From NCBI GenBank assembly GCA_947589405.1, contig CANQBT010000007.1, positions 1 to 27,868 on the forward strand: 27,868 nt of DNA, written 5' to 3'. The stretch is from an uncultured Clostridia bacterium (GTDB taxonomy: Bacteria; Bacillota; Clostridia; Lachnospirales; CAG-274). A program made the translations under genes and the position numbers. Under the pieces are notes generated by a model. That model worked only from the letters and a program-made list of their open reading frames with translations. It was not told where the DNA came from and ran no database searches. Below, in pieces: positions 8,376 to 15,651 of this stretch. Within the stretch, counting starts at the first letter, position 1, and every line of letters begins with the position of its first letter.

Positions 8376-8843
8376 TTATACCTCCCATACTCCGCTTTTA
8401 CCTCCGCTTTTGTAAAGCAGATGTATATCCTCTATTCTCATTGCCTTATCCACAGCCTTGCACATATCGTATATAGTCAAAAGCGCCGTTGATACGCCTG
8501 TGAGGGCCTCCATTTCCACTCCTGTTTTACCTGTAGTCTTAACTGTGCATATGGCGGTAATGCAATTTTTATCCGCTTCAATATCTATCTGTACATTTGT
8601 TATATTCAGAATATGGCACAAGGGTATAAGCTCTGAGGTCTTTTTGGCGCCCATTATTCCTGCTATACGTGCAGTACCAAGCACGTCTCCCTTTTTTATT
8701 TTATCCTCTGTGACAAGTGAAAAGCATTCATCGTTCATATATATTTTCCCCGAAGCTCTGGCTTCTCTTACGGTGTCCGCCTTATTGCTCACATCTGTCA
8801 TTATGGCATCGCCCTTTTCATTTATGTGGCTTAACTCTGCCAT
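8376..8843 (-). CDS. moaC: Cyclic pyranopterin monophosphate synthase
   Basis: Second enzyme of molybdopterin synthesis, making cPMP from the MoaA product. From the ATG at 8843 it is 155 residues, the usual length, opening with AELSHINEKGDAIMTDVS. Family motifs are present: GTARIAGIMGAKKTSELIPLCH and TGVEMEALTGVSTALLTIYDMCKA, the latter with the active-site lysine further on in the KSGGKSG tail. A longer frame reaches 8915, but its extra 24 residues lie inside the upstream moeA-like gene. The chosen ATG starts one base after that gene's stop and has AAAGGGTG ahead of it. Gene order with moaA directly downstream supports the call. Confidence 0.95.
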   Translation of the reverse strand: MAELSHINEKGDAIMTDVSNKADTVREARASGKIYMNDECFSLVTEDKIKKGDVLGTARIAGIMGAKKTSELIPLCHILNITNVQIDIEADKNCITAICTVKTTGKTGVEMEALTGVSTALLTIYDMCKAVDKAMRIEDIHLLYKSGGKSGVWEV

Positions 8844-8844
8844 A

Positions 8845-9873
8845 CTACTCACCCTTTCCGAATCCGCAGTTTGGAAATGTACATACGTTACAGGAAAGAC
8901 AAAGTCCTCCCTCACCCATTGTGTCTAAGTCTTTTTTGCATAGTCTTTCTCCTGTCAATATACGTGGAAGCACTATGTCAAATATAGTCCTTTTGGCATA
9001 CATTACACAGCCCGGAAGCCCCATAACAGGCACGCCCTTCTTATATGCCAGCATAAACATTGCTCCGGGAAGCACAGGAGCGCCGTATGTCACGATCTCT
9101 GCGCCTGTGTTCTTTATGGCAAGGGGCGTTCTGTCGTCAGGGTCAACGCTCATTCCTCCCGTGCATATGACCATATCAACACCCTTGTCTATAAAGGAAT
9201 TTATTGTATCCGTAATTAATTTATTGTCATCACCGCTGTATATATGCTCTGTAATTTTAACGCCGTATTCCCCCAGCTTTTCCTCTATAACGGGAGTAAA
9301 GGTGTCCTTTATAAGTCCCTTGAGCACCTCGCTGCCTGTGGCTATAACTCCTGCCGTTCTGAGCCTGTAGGGTTCTATTTCAAATATAGAGGCTCCCACT
9401 CTTTTTGCTCTTTCCATTTTTTCCTTTTCTATTACAAGGGGTATTATCCTTGTGCCTGCTATCTTATCGCCCTTTTTCACAGGAAAATCGCCATGTCGTG
9501 AAGCGATCATCATTTCGCCAAGTGAATTTATTGTTTTAAGCTTATCCCTGTCTATCCTCAACACTCCGTCAATATCCGCAATAAGCTCTATTTTCCCCTC
9601 GCTTATGTCGGTACCATGCATATTTTCGCCTTTGCATAAATTATAAAGTATTTCTGCCGCATCATTTTCATGAAGCATATTTTCATTGCTTTCCCATATA
9701 TATATATTCTCCTTGCCTACGCTTAAAAGTATGGGAATATCCTCTTCTCTTATAACATGGCCCTTTCTGAACACAGGGCCCTTTTTTTCGTCCTTTATTA
9801 TCTGTGTTATATCGTGGCAGAGTATCTGCCCTACTGCTTTTTCCGTTTTTACAAGCTTCATATTATCACTCAT
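8845..9873 (-). CDS. MoeA-like molybdopterin-binding protein with C-terminal Cys cluster
   Basis: First gene of the molybdenum operon, 342 residues. The central part (about 165-305) is a MoCF-biosynthesis fold: GVIATGSEVL, CTGGMSVDPDDRTP and VLPGAMFML..GVPVMGLPGC. These motifs bind molybdopterin or its adenylate in MoeA, MogA and CinA. It is shorter than true MoeA (about 400) and lacks its full domain set, so it may be a clostridial MoeA-related protein acting in Mo insertion. The last 20 residues hold C-x2-C-x2-C-x4-C, which suggests a metal or Fe-S site not found in MoeA. The start is uncertain: the ATG at 9873 has a poor ribosome site, and the ATG at 9861 (MKLVKTEKAVG) matches the expected start of the conserved region. 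Confidence 0.85.
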   Translation of the reverse strand: MSDNMKLVKTEKAVGQILCHDITQIIKDEKKGPVFRKGHVIREEDIPILLSVGKENIYIWESNENMLHENDAAEILYNLCKGENMHGTDISEGKIELIADIDGVLRIDRDKLKTINSLGEMMIASRHGDFPVKKGDKIAGTRIIPLVIEKEKMERAKRVGASIFEIEPYRLRTAGVIATGSEVLKGLIKDTFTPVIEEKLGEYGVKITEHIYSGDDNKLITDTINSFIDKGVDMVICTGGMSVDPDDRTPLAIKNTGAEIVTYGAPVLPGAMFMLAYKKGVPVMGLPGCVMYAKRTIFDIVLPRILTGERLCKKDLDTMGEGGLCLSCNVCTFPNCGFGKGE

Positions 9874-9891
9874 TTCTGTCGGTATATATTT

Positions 9892-9920
9892 ATTTTACAT
9901 TAAATCTGTTTATTTTACAA
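9892..9920 (-). promoter_or_regulatory. Candidate promoter of the molybdenum operon
   Basis: On the - strand TTGTAA (9915-9920) and TAAAAT (9892-9897) are separated by 17 bases. It lies between the terminator of the GH5 gene and the first gene of the molybdenum operon. The predicted leader is only some 10-20 bases, which leaves no room for a molybdenum-cofactor riboswitch. Any molybdenum control would therefore have to act through a protein operator, which I could not identify. Confidence 0.5.
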
Positions 9921-9922
9921 GC

Positions 9923-9949
9923 AAAAAAGGACCGCAGAACGATCCTTTA
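9923..9949 (-). terminator. Intrinsic terminator after the GH5 gene
   Basis: Read on the - strand, AAAGGATCG, a short loop, CGGTCCTTT and then a run of six T. The nine-pair stem includes one U-G pair. It sits 3 bases past the GH5 stop and directly upstream of the molybdenum operon promoter, so it insulates the two transcripts. Confidence 0.75.
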
Positions 9950-9952
9950 TTG

Positions 9953-11506
9953 CTAATTAAAGCTGTTAAAAACTATTTTGCCCGAAGCGCTCAGCTCGCT
10001 GTCGCTTAATCCGTCTGAGGCATTGCTTCCGCCTACAAGAGCAGCTGAGGTCTCATTCTTGTCGCAAAGGGACCAATTACACCAGCTTATATTATTAGAG
10101 GACATAAAGTCAAGCCATTTTCTTGTTTCCTCCTCAAATACACCGCCGTTACCGCTGGCATCGCTTGTTCCCCATTCTGAAACAAACACAGGAATGCCGT
10201 TTCTTAAAGCGTTTGATACTCTGTCCCTAAGCCATTGAGTATGTGTACCTGAATAGAAATGACAGGTATACATGATATTGTTATAGGAAAGTCTGTCGGC
10301 AACAACGCTGTCAAGGTCCTGACACCATTGGGGGTTGCCTACAAGTATAACAGCGTCGCTGTCGATCGACCTTATGGCAGGTATTATCCTTTCGGCATAA
10401 GGCTTTACATTGGCACTCCAGCTTATATTTCCGTTAGGCTCGTTGCATATTTCATACAGTACGCCCTTGCTGTCCTTATATCTTTCAGCCATTTCCTTAA
10501 AGAAGCTCTCAGCCTCATCAACATGCTTCATAGGATCTCCGTCGCTTAATATATGCCAGTCTATTATGGCGTACATATCATTGGCAAGAGTACTGTCTAC
10601 CGCTGATATAAGCGTCTGTTTTACGGAATCGTTTCGGGTATAGCCGCCTTCTTCGGTATACATGGCAATTCGCATAATATTGGCTCCTCTGTCGCCTACT
10701 GCCTTTATATAGTCCTTTGTGACAAACTGAGGGAACCATTGTATGCCATGACTGCTCATTCCCCTCAATACCACAGGCTCACCCTTTTCATTGCAAAGCC
10801 GAGTACCCTTTACACAGAGTCCGCCATTTTCACTTACACCGCCTGAACGTGTGGCTGTGGGCTGTACAGGCTCCGTCTGCACAACAGCAGGCGCCGTTGA
10901 GTCAATATTGCCTGAGCCGTATTTGTCCATAGCCCTTTCAATAAGCGTACAGGCTTCTGCTCTTGTAAGAGAGCTTTGGGGATTGAAATTTCCTCTGTTG
11001 TCGCCTCCCGCTATGCCTGCGCTGTAGGCTGCCAGTACCGTATCGTAATATCTTCCGTTAAGCTGTGAAAAATCCTTTATTTTTGCAGACTCTGTATTAT
11101 AGTCATATGTAAGACTGTCTGCTAGAGCCTTCATAAGTATCTTTACGGCAAGCTGTCTTTCTATAGGGCTGTTATATTTCTCGCCTGTAGGCGGATCCTC
11201 ATCATAGTCATACCAGCCCTTTTCAAGAGCGGCAGACATATAGCCCCCTGCCCAATGACCTGTCTGTGAACTCGTGGGCTGAACGCCCTTGACCTTGCAC
11301 ACAATAGTTGTAAATTCTGCCGAAGTAATTGTGTCATCAGGTCTGAAGCTGCCGTCATTATAGCCTGAAAGCAAGCCCTTATCCGTCATTTCCTTAACGG
11401 TGTCATAATACCATGCATTTTTTGACACATCTGTAAAGTCCGCTCCCATACAGCCGACTGTAAATATGAATACGCTTAAAAGCGTTATGCAAATAAATTT
11501 TTTCAT
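9953..11506 (-). CDS. Exported GH5 glycoside hydrolase (endoglucanase-like) with SLH repeats
   Basis: Surface or secreted glycanase, 517 residues. Residues 1-19 are a signal peptide ending TVGC, possibly a weak lipobox. Residues 23-195 hold about three S-layer-homology repeats (FTDVSKNAWYYDTV, SGYNDGSFRPDDTITSAEF, AGGDNRGNFNPQSSLTRAEA). A Thr/Pro/Ser linker spans about 200-225. The catalytic domain spans about 230-517: DWHIL with His318, ICNEPNG with the proposed acid/base Glu356, and VSEWGTSD with the proposed nucleophile Glu444. These fit the endo-beta-1,4-glucanase branch of GH5, though the exact polysaccharide is not readable. AAAAGGAG precedes the ATG. It follows the MATE gene by 12 bases and could be co-transcribed. 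SLH repeats imply display on the cell wall. Confidence 0.93.
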   Translation of the reverse strand: MKKFICITLLSVFIFTVGCMGADFTDVSKNAWYYDTVKEMTDKGLLSGYNDGSFRPDDTITSAEFTTIVCKVKGVQPTSSQTGHWAGGYMSAALEKGWYDYDEDPPTGEKYNSPIERQLAVKILMKALADSLTYDYNTESAKIKDFSQLNGRYYDTVLAAYSAGIAGGDNRGNFNPQSSLTRAEACTLIERAMDKYGSGNIDSTAPAVVQTEPVQPTATRSGGVSENGGLCVKGTRLCNEKGEPVVLRGMSSHGIQWFPQFVTKDYIKAVGDRGANIMRIAMYTEEGGYTRNDSVKQTLISAVDSTLANDMYAIIDWHILSDGDPMKHVDEAESFFKEMAERYKDSKGVLYEICNEPNGNISWSANVKPYAERIIPAIRSIDSDAVILVGNPQWCQDLDSVVADRLSYNNIMYTCHFYSGTHTQWLRDRVSNALRNGIPVFVSEWGTSDASGNGGVFEEETRKWLDFMSSNNISWCNWSLCDKNETSAALVGGSNASDGLSDSELSASGKIVFNSFN

Positions 11507-11518
11507 TTTTTTCTCCTT

Positions 11519-12877
11519 TTACTGTACTGCCGCAGCTTTTTTGAATTCTCTTTTTCTTACCATCATGTAGCATATAAAGTGTGCAAGCGCCGTAAGCGCC
11601 CATGAGATCGGATATGATATATATAGGCTTGCGATAGTATGATAAAATCTGAATATGGTAAATATCCATATGACTCTGAATACGCATGCTCCTACAAGAG
11701 AAACCGTCATTGGCAGTACCGAATATCCCATACCCCTTATAGCGCCGGCAAATACGTCCATAGCGCCGCACAGGAAATATGTAGTCGCTATAAACGAAAG
11801 TCTTATAAGTCCATAGCGTATTACCTCAGGGTCGGAAGAATATATATTGAGCAGATGACTGCCCATAAAGTAAGCTCCGTTACCCATTATAAGACCTATC
11901 AATGAAACTATTACTACACATTCAAAAAGCAGGGTATCTATTCTCTTGTATTTTCCTGCGCCCATATTCTGTCCCGTAAAGCTCAGAGCCGTCTGATGAA
12001 GAGCGTTCATTGAAACATATACAAAGCCCTCGATATTGCTGGCAGCGGTATTTCCTGCCATTACAACAGAACCGAAGGAATTGATTGAGGACTGTATAAG
12101 TACATTTGAAACATTGAATATAACGCCCTGAAGTCCGGCAGGTATTCCTATTCTGAGCATAAATACAAGCTTGCTTTTATGTATTCTGAGCTTTGACAAA
12201 TACAGTCTGCACATACCTTCATTTTTAATAAGGCATCTGATTATAAGAACAGCCGAAACAGTCTGCGAAATAATGGTTGCAAGGGCAACGCCGGCAACGC
12301 CCATATGAAATACTATTACAAAGAAAAGATTGAGTATAACATTTATTATTCCTGCAAATATAAGGAAATACAAGGGCCTTTTGGTATCGCCTATAGCCCT
12401 CAGAATGGCTGCTCCGAAGTTGTACAGCATAAACGCAGGCATACCGCAGAAATATATCCTCATATAAACAACGGACTGACTCAGTACGTCATCGGGAGTA
12501 CCCATAAGGGTAAGCAGAGGAGAAGCCAATATGACTCCTGCAAATATAAGAACTACGCCGCCTATTATAGCTGTAAGCACAGCCGTATGTATTGTCTGCT
12601 GTATGTTCTCCTCATCTCTTGCGCCATAGAATCTGGCTACAAGGACATTGGCACCTACGGAAACACCTATAAAAAGATTTACAAGAAGGTTAATAAGCGA
12701 AGATGTAGAGCCTACCGCCGCCAGAGCCGTACTTCCCGTAAAACGGCCTACTACCACTACATCTGCTGCGTTGAACAAAAGCTGGAGTATGCTTGAAAGC
12801 ATAAGCGGCACGGCAAACAAAAGTATCTTGCTGAGCAAAGGACCATTGCACATATCCATTTCATAGGATTTTTTCAT
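11519..12877 (-). CDS. MATE-family multidrug/cation exporter
   Basis: Integral membrane transporter of the multi-antimicrobial extrusion family, 452 residues from the ATG at 12877, typical for the family, with about twelve membrane segments. The N-terminal half carries the conserved pattern of LLFNAADVVVVGRFTG and, further on, the GVSVGANVLVARFYGA segment, which place it in the NorM/DinF-like group. Substrates are not deducible. A longer in-frame start at 12997 would overlap ispF and add 40 non-hydrophobic residues, so I reject it. GGGAG lies about 9 bases before the chosen start. A hairpin separates it from ispF upstream, and the GH5 gene follows 12 bases after its stop. Confidence 0.92.
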   Translation of the reverse strand: MKKSYEMDMCNGPLLSKILLFAVPLMLSSILQLLFNAADVVVVGRFTGSTALAAVGSTSSLINLLVNLFIGVSVGANVLVARFYGARDEENIQQTIHTAVLTAIIGGVVLIFAGVILASPLLTLMGTPDDVLSQSVVYMRIYFCGMPAFMLYNFGAAILRAIGDTKRPLYFLIFAGIINVILNLFFVIVFHMGVAGVALATIISQTVSAVLIIRCLIKNEGMCRLYLSKLRIHKSKLVFMLRIGIPAGLQGVIFNVSNVLIQSSINSFGSVVMAGNTAASNIEGFVYVSMNALHQTALSFTGQNMGAGKYKRIDTLLFECVVIVSLIGLIMGNGAYFMGSHLLNIYSSDPEVIRYGLIRLSFIATTYFLCGAMDVFAGAIRGMGYSVLPMTVSLVGACVFRVIWIFTIFRFYHTIASLYISYPISWALTALAHFICYMMVRKREFKKAAAVQ

Positions 12878-12905
12878 CAATAAGGACTCCCATCTGAACA
12901 ATATT

Positions 12906-12930
12906 ATAACTCTCCGTACGGGAGAGTTAT
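12906..12930 (-). terminator. Hairpin between ispF and the MATE gene
   Basis: A ten-base-pair perfect stem (ATAACTCTCC and its complement) with a five-base loop lies 6 bases beyond the ispF stop. On the - strand it is followed by an A/T-rich stretch but not a clean T run. It could be a weak terminator or a processing site reducing read-through into the MATE gene. Confidence 0.45.
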
Positions 12931-12935
12931 TGTAA

Positions 12936-13412
12936 TTACATTTCGATAAGGCAGACAGCCTTTGAAGAAATACCTTCTCCGCTGCCTGTAAAGCCAAGCT
13001 CTTCCTCTGTAGTCGCCTTTACGTTAACGTTATCTGCGTCTATATCAAGAGCCTTAGCTATATTTTTCTCCATTTCGTCTATATAAGGACGCATTTTAGG
13101 CTTTTGAGCCACAATTATGGAATCTATATTTATGACCTTGATATTCTTTTCGTCCATCTTCTTCTTTACACATTTCAGAAGCTCGATACTGGATATGCCC
13201 TTGTACTGAGGGTCTGTATCGGGGAAAAGCTTTCCTATATCTCCCATTTTACCTGCGCCAAGAAGAGCGTCCATAATGGCGTGTATAAGCACATCTGCAT
13301 CTGAGTGACCCAGAAGGCCCTTTTCATATGGTATGTTCACACCGCCCATAATAAGCGCTCTGCCTTCCGTAAGCCTATGAACGTCATAACCAAGCCCTAC
13401 TCTTAAGCCCAT
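12936..13412 (-). CDS. ispF: 2-C-methyl-D-erythritol 2,4-cyclodiphosphate synthase
   Basis: MEP-pathway enzyme that closes CDP-ME2P to the cyclic diphosphate on the way to isoprenoids. The 158-residue length is normal. The metal ligands of the family are visible: Asp10 and His12 in GYDVH, and His44 in SDADVLIH. The KATTEEELGFTGSGEGI block that closes the trimeric active site is intact. It starts 15 bases after the stop of the AbrB-type regulator gene, with AAAGGAGGAG before the ATG, so it is probably co-transcribed with it. In Bacillus ispF lies near cysS, rae1 and sigH. Here rae1 and sigH are about 10 kb away with an integrated element in between. Confidence 0.97.
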   Translation of the reverse strand: MGLRVGLGYDVHRLTEGRALIMGGVNIPYEKGLLGHSDADVLIHAIMDALLGAGKMGDIGKLFPDTDPQYKGISSIELLKCVKKKMDEKNIKVINIDSIIVAQKPKMRPYIDEMEKNIAKALDIDADNVNVKATTEEELGFTGSGEGISSKAVCLIEM

Positions 13413-13427
13413 AATAAACTCCTCCTT

Positions 13428-13739
13428 TTACAGAATATCCTCTGTTTCAAAGCTGTCTGTGCCAAGTGTTTCGGCTGTTTCCTCAAGTCTGAAGCCTGCA
13501 AGTCTTGCAAGCTCTCTTATGGAGTTCCTGGATACCTTTTTGCCTTTATAGTCTATAAGATCCTCCATCTCGCCTGTAAAAATATCTGAGGGCATATATT
13601 TCTTAAGCACTATCATATCGTTTGAAGTAAATATCTCCAAAGCGTCGCCCTCGTTTATATTAAAGCTTGCTCTCAACTCGCTTGGCAGCACCATTCTTCC
13701 TAACTGATCAATTTTTCTTACGATACCTGTAGATTTCAT
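13428..13739 (-). CDS. AbrB/SpoVT-family transcriptional regulator
   Basis: Swapped-hairpin DNA-binding protein of 103 residues, acting as a transition-state or sporulation-linked regulator in its family. The N-terminal 50 residues (KSTGIVRKIDQLGRMVLPSELR, then INEGDALEIF) are a typical AbrB domain. The C-terminal half (about 55-103) is an acidic extension with a helical stretch, SRNSIRELARLAGFRLEETAETLG, and no recognised domain. The start at 13739 is chosen because AGGAGG lies 8 bases upstream and the family opens with MKSTG. A longer frame from 13760 would begin at the ribosome site. It has its own strong promoter and is followed 15 bases later by ispF. Targets cannot be inferred. Confidence 0.9.
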   Translation of the reverse strand: MKSTGIVRKIDQLGRMVLPSELRASFNINEGDALEIFTSNDMIVLKKYMPSDIFTGEMEDLIDYKGKKVSRNSIRELARLAGFRLEETAETLGTDSFETEDIL

Positions 13740-13772
13740 AAAATAATTCCTCCTGTACAAATCTTTGGAATT

Positions 13773-13801
13773 ATTTTAACAAAAATGGTAAATTTTGTCA
13801 A
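13773..13801 (-). promoter_or_regulatory. Strong SigA-type promoter for the AbrB-type regulator
   Basis: On the - strand a perfect TTGACA (13796-13801) and TAAAAT (13773-13778) are separated by 17 bases, about 35 bases before the regulator start. It begins just beyond the stop of the HD-domain gene and so gives abrB-ispF an independent transcript. Confidence 0.82.
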
Positions 13802-13808
13802 TACATTT

Positions 13809-14381
13809 CTATACTTTTTTCTTTCTTTTGTCAATTACCGACTTTACTTTTCTTACGGAACCTCTTGCCTTTCTGACGGAAGCTGCGCCGAAATATCTTC
13901 CCCATTGTGTGGTTACCTCCAAAGCGGCAGCATATTTGTCGGCAAATGTTACCGCAAAGGATTCTCTGTATCTGGGAACGCCCATGCACAAGGGCCACAT
14001 ATGCTTGGCTATGGCATCGGCTTCTTTTTCACTCAGATCGTCTACGAGCCTTGCCGCATTTCTCACCGCCAGACGAGGGTGAAGAAATGCATGGAGCTGA
14101 GGTGTTTTCTTCGTATGCCAGTCGTACCAATACAGATCGTGCAAAAGCCCTGCCCTTGCGGCAGCTCTTGGATCTGCGCCTATTTTTCTGGCTATGAGGA
14201 AGCTGTAATATGCCACATTCAGACAATGCTGCAAACGTGATGTCCTGAAGTGCTGGTCAAAGTTATCCAGCTTCTTTACCTTTACTTCGTTAAAAAACTC
14301 ATCTATATATTTTCTGAATTCCACTACATTGGGATCGTCCATATTGTTAAGGTCTATTCTTGAGCCAATTGCATTTTTCAT
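13809..14381 (-). CDS. HD-domain phosphohydrolase, substrate unknown
   Basis: Cytoplasmic metal-dependent hydrolase-like protein of 190 residues. The HD-superfamily metal ligands are visible as His52 (RLQHCLNVAYYS), His81-Asp82 (AGLLHDLYWYDWH) and a distal Asp148 (TFADKY), in the expected order. The C-terminus is very basic (KSVIDKRKKK) and might contact nucleic acid or be disordered. HD proteins hydrolyse nucleotides, cyclic nucleotides or alarmones, but nothing here picks the substrate. It follows the DUF624 gene by 10 bases, so the two are probably co-transcribed and may act together. This small family is common in Clostridia without an assigned function. Confidence 0.85.
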   Translation of the reverse strand: MKNAIGSRIDLNNMDDPNVVEFRKYIDEFFNEVKVKKLDNFDQHFRTSRLQHCLNVAYYSFLIARKIGADPRAAARAGLLHDLYWYDWHTKKTPQLHAFLHPRLAVRNAARLVDDLSEKEADAIAKHMWPLCMGVPRYRESFAVTFADKYAAALEVTTQWGRYFGAASVRKARGSVRKVKSVIDKRKKKV

Positions 14382-14391
14382 ATCAAGCCCC

Positions 14392-15021
14392 CTATCTCAT
14401 GTCCTCAAAACTATCCTTATCCATATCAGGAATATACTTTCTGAAAAGATACATAAACATAAGAGATGTAAGTATGGCATAAAAGCCTGCGCATACAAAT
14501 ATAAGAATATAGTATTTCAGCACTATTGCTATTGCAGCTACAAAAAGCACAAAGCATGTTATCGTAGTCATAAGATGTCTGTTTGCCATAAAGAATGCAG
14601 TCTTGAAAAGCTGTATGGTTTTAAACTCAAAGCGTGAAAGTATAGGATAGATATAAATCGTTATTATTGTTACCTCATAGAGTATTATAAACTGTACCGG
14701 GTACATAAATGTACCGAAGGCAGTTGAACGGTCGATCGTAATTATGTTGAAAACTAAGGCAACGGTTATTATACCCAGAATTATCTCAACAAATGTTGCC
14801 TGTAAAAAGTTTTTTCTGAAGCTTCTGAAAAAGTCCCTTGAAACATAGCCCTCTCTGTTTGAAAGCTGGCGTGTGGTAACATAATAAAGAGCGGTAGTGG
14901 AAGCACCCATAGTTATAATAGGCAGGCTGCATATGAGCCAAAGCACCGTAAGTATAATAAGATCCGCAAGAAGAGTTCCCCATTTGTAAAATTTACTGTC
15001 GAGTCCAAGCCATCGTTCCAT
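14392..15021 (-). CDS. YesL-like (DUF624) membrane protein
   Basis: Integral membrane protein of 209 residues with about five membrane segments. Its opening (MERWLGLDSKFYKWGTLLADL), then NLW-like WLICSLPIITMGASTTALYY, matches the DUF624/YesL family often found beside sugar ABC transporters, though no such transporter is here. The reading frame can be opened by a TTG at 15027, but the ATG at 15021 is better placed, with GGAGG 7 bases upstream. It is transcribed away from the SleC-like gene, and the two start within about 100 bases of each other. Function is unknown; a role in sugar transport or envelope regulation is only an inference from family context. Confidence 0.85.
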   Translation of the reverse strand: MERWLGLDSKFYKWGTLLADLIILTVLWLICSLPIITMGASTTALYYVTTRQLSNREGYVSRDFFRSFRKNFLQATFVEIILGIITVALVFNIITIDRSTAFGTFMYPVQFIILYEVTIITIYIYPILSRFEFKTIQLFKTAFFMANRHLMTTITCFVLFVAAIAIVLKYYILIFVCAGFYAILTSLMFMYLFRKYIPDMDKDSFEDMR

Positions 15022-15124
15022 AATCAAGCCTCCATTTTTTTATCCTTACAGTATATTTTACTTCAATTTTCATTAAAAATCAATATTTTGCATAGAATTA
15101 TATATATTTGTTTAGGAGGTAAAT

Positions 15125-15643
15125 ATGGCAAGCGGCATATTACAGGTTGAACTGTATGATGAAACAATAGCGGAGCCTGTTGTTGGAGCAAGGGTAACTG
15201 TGCAAAGCGGTGAAGAGGTGCTTTATGACGTATATACAAACGAATCGGGACAAACAGTTGAAATGGAGCTGGAAGCACCTCCTGCCGAATATGCGCTGGA
15301 GCAGAACGAACCTCAGCCCTACAGCACATATGATATTACAATTACGGCTGACGGTTATGAAACAGTACGTATAATAGGAAGTCAGGTATTTGCAGACGCA
15401 ATAGCTCTTCAAAGAGTATATATGATACCGGGCATAGGAGAAAATATAATAAACGTACCTCCTCCGGTACTCTGGGGAGATTACGAACCAAAGGAGCCTG
15501 AGGAGGAAGTAAAGCCTATACCTGAGGAGACCGGCTTTGTGGTACTGGACAGAGTGGTAATACCCGAATACATGGCAGCTTATATAAGATCCTCTTATTC
15601 AGCGGTTTGCAAAGACTTGATATGTGATATGACGACAATTTGA
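15125..15643 (+). pseudogene. 5' fragment of a SleC-like spore cortex-lytic gene, cut by an integrated element
   Basis: Residues 1-149 follow the N-terminal domain of clostridial SleC-type spore cortex-lytic proteins (often annotated peptidoglycan-binding): MASGILQVELYDE, a beta-rich carboxypeptidase-regulatory-like part, YSTYDITITADGYETV, ALQRVYM, then LWGDYEPKEPEEEVKP and ETGFVVLDRVVIPEY. In the family as I know it, this motif continues into a 250-350-residue catalytic region. Here the match stops at codon 149 (15571), and 23 unrelated residues run to a TGA formed by a tandem repeat. An AGGAGG site precedes the ATG. The integrase gene begins 8 bases after the stop, convergent. No 3' part of the gene was found anywhere in the window. 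The remnant is almost certainly inactive unless excision restores it. Confidence 0.75.
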
Positions 15644-15651
15644 CGACAATT
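15630..15651. repeat. Tandem 11-bp direct repeat abutting the integrase gene
   Basis: TGACGACAATT occurs twice without a gap (15630-15640 and 15641-15651), ending exactly at the integrase stop codon. The second copy also provides the TGA that closes the SleC-like fragment. Direct repeats near the end of a tyrosine-integrase element are typical arm-type integrase binding sites. That role is inferred, not shown. Confidence 0.6.

Noticed and set aside
9874..9920. Molybdenum-cofactor riboswitch upstream of the operon
   Set aside because: The predicted promoter leaves only a short leader before the first gene, with no room for such a structure.
12878..12997. 40-residue N-terminal extension of the MATE protein
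   Set aside because: It overlaps the ispF 3' end and the intergenic hairpin. The internal ATG at 12877 has a ribosome site and gives the normal family length.
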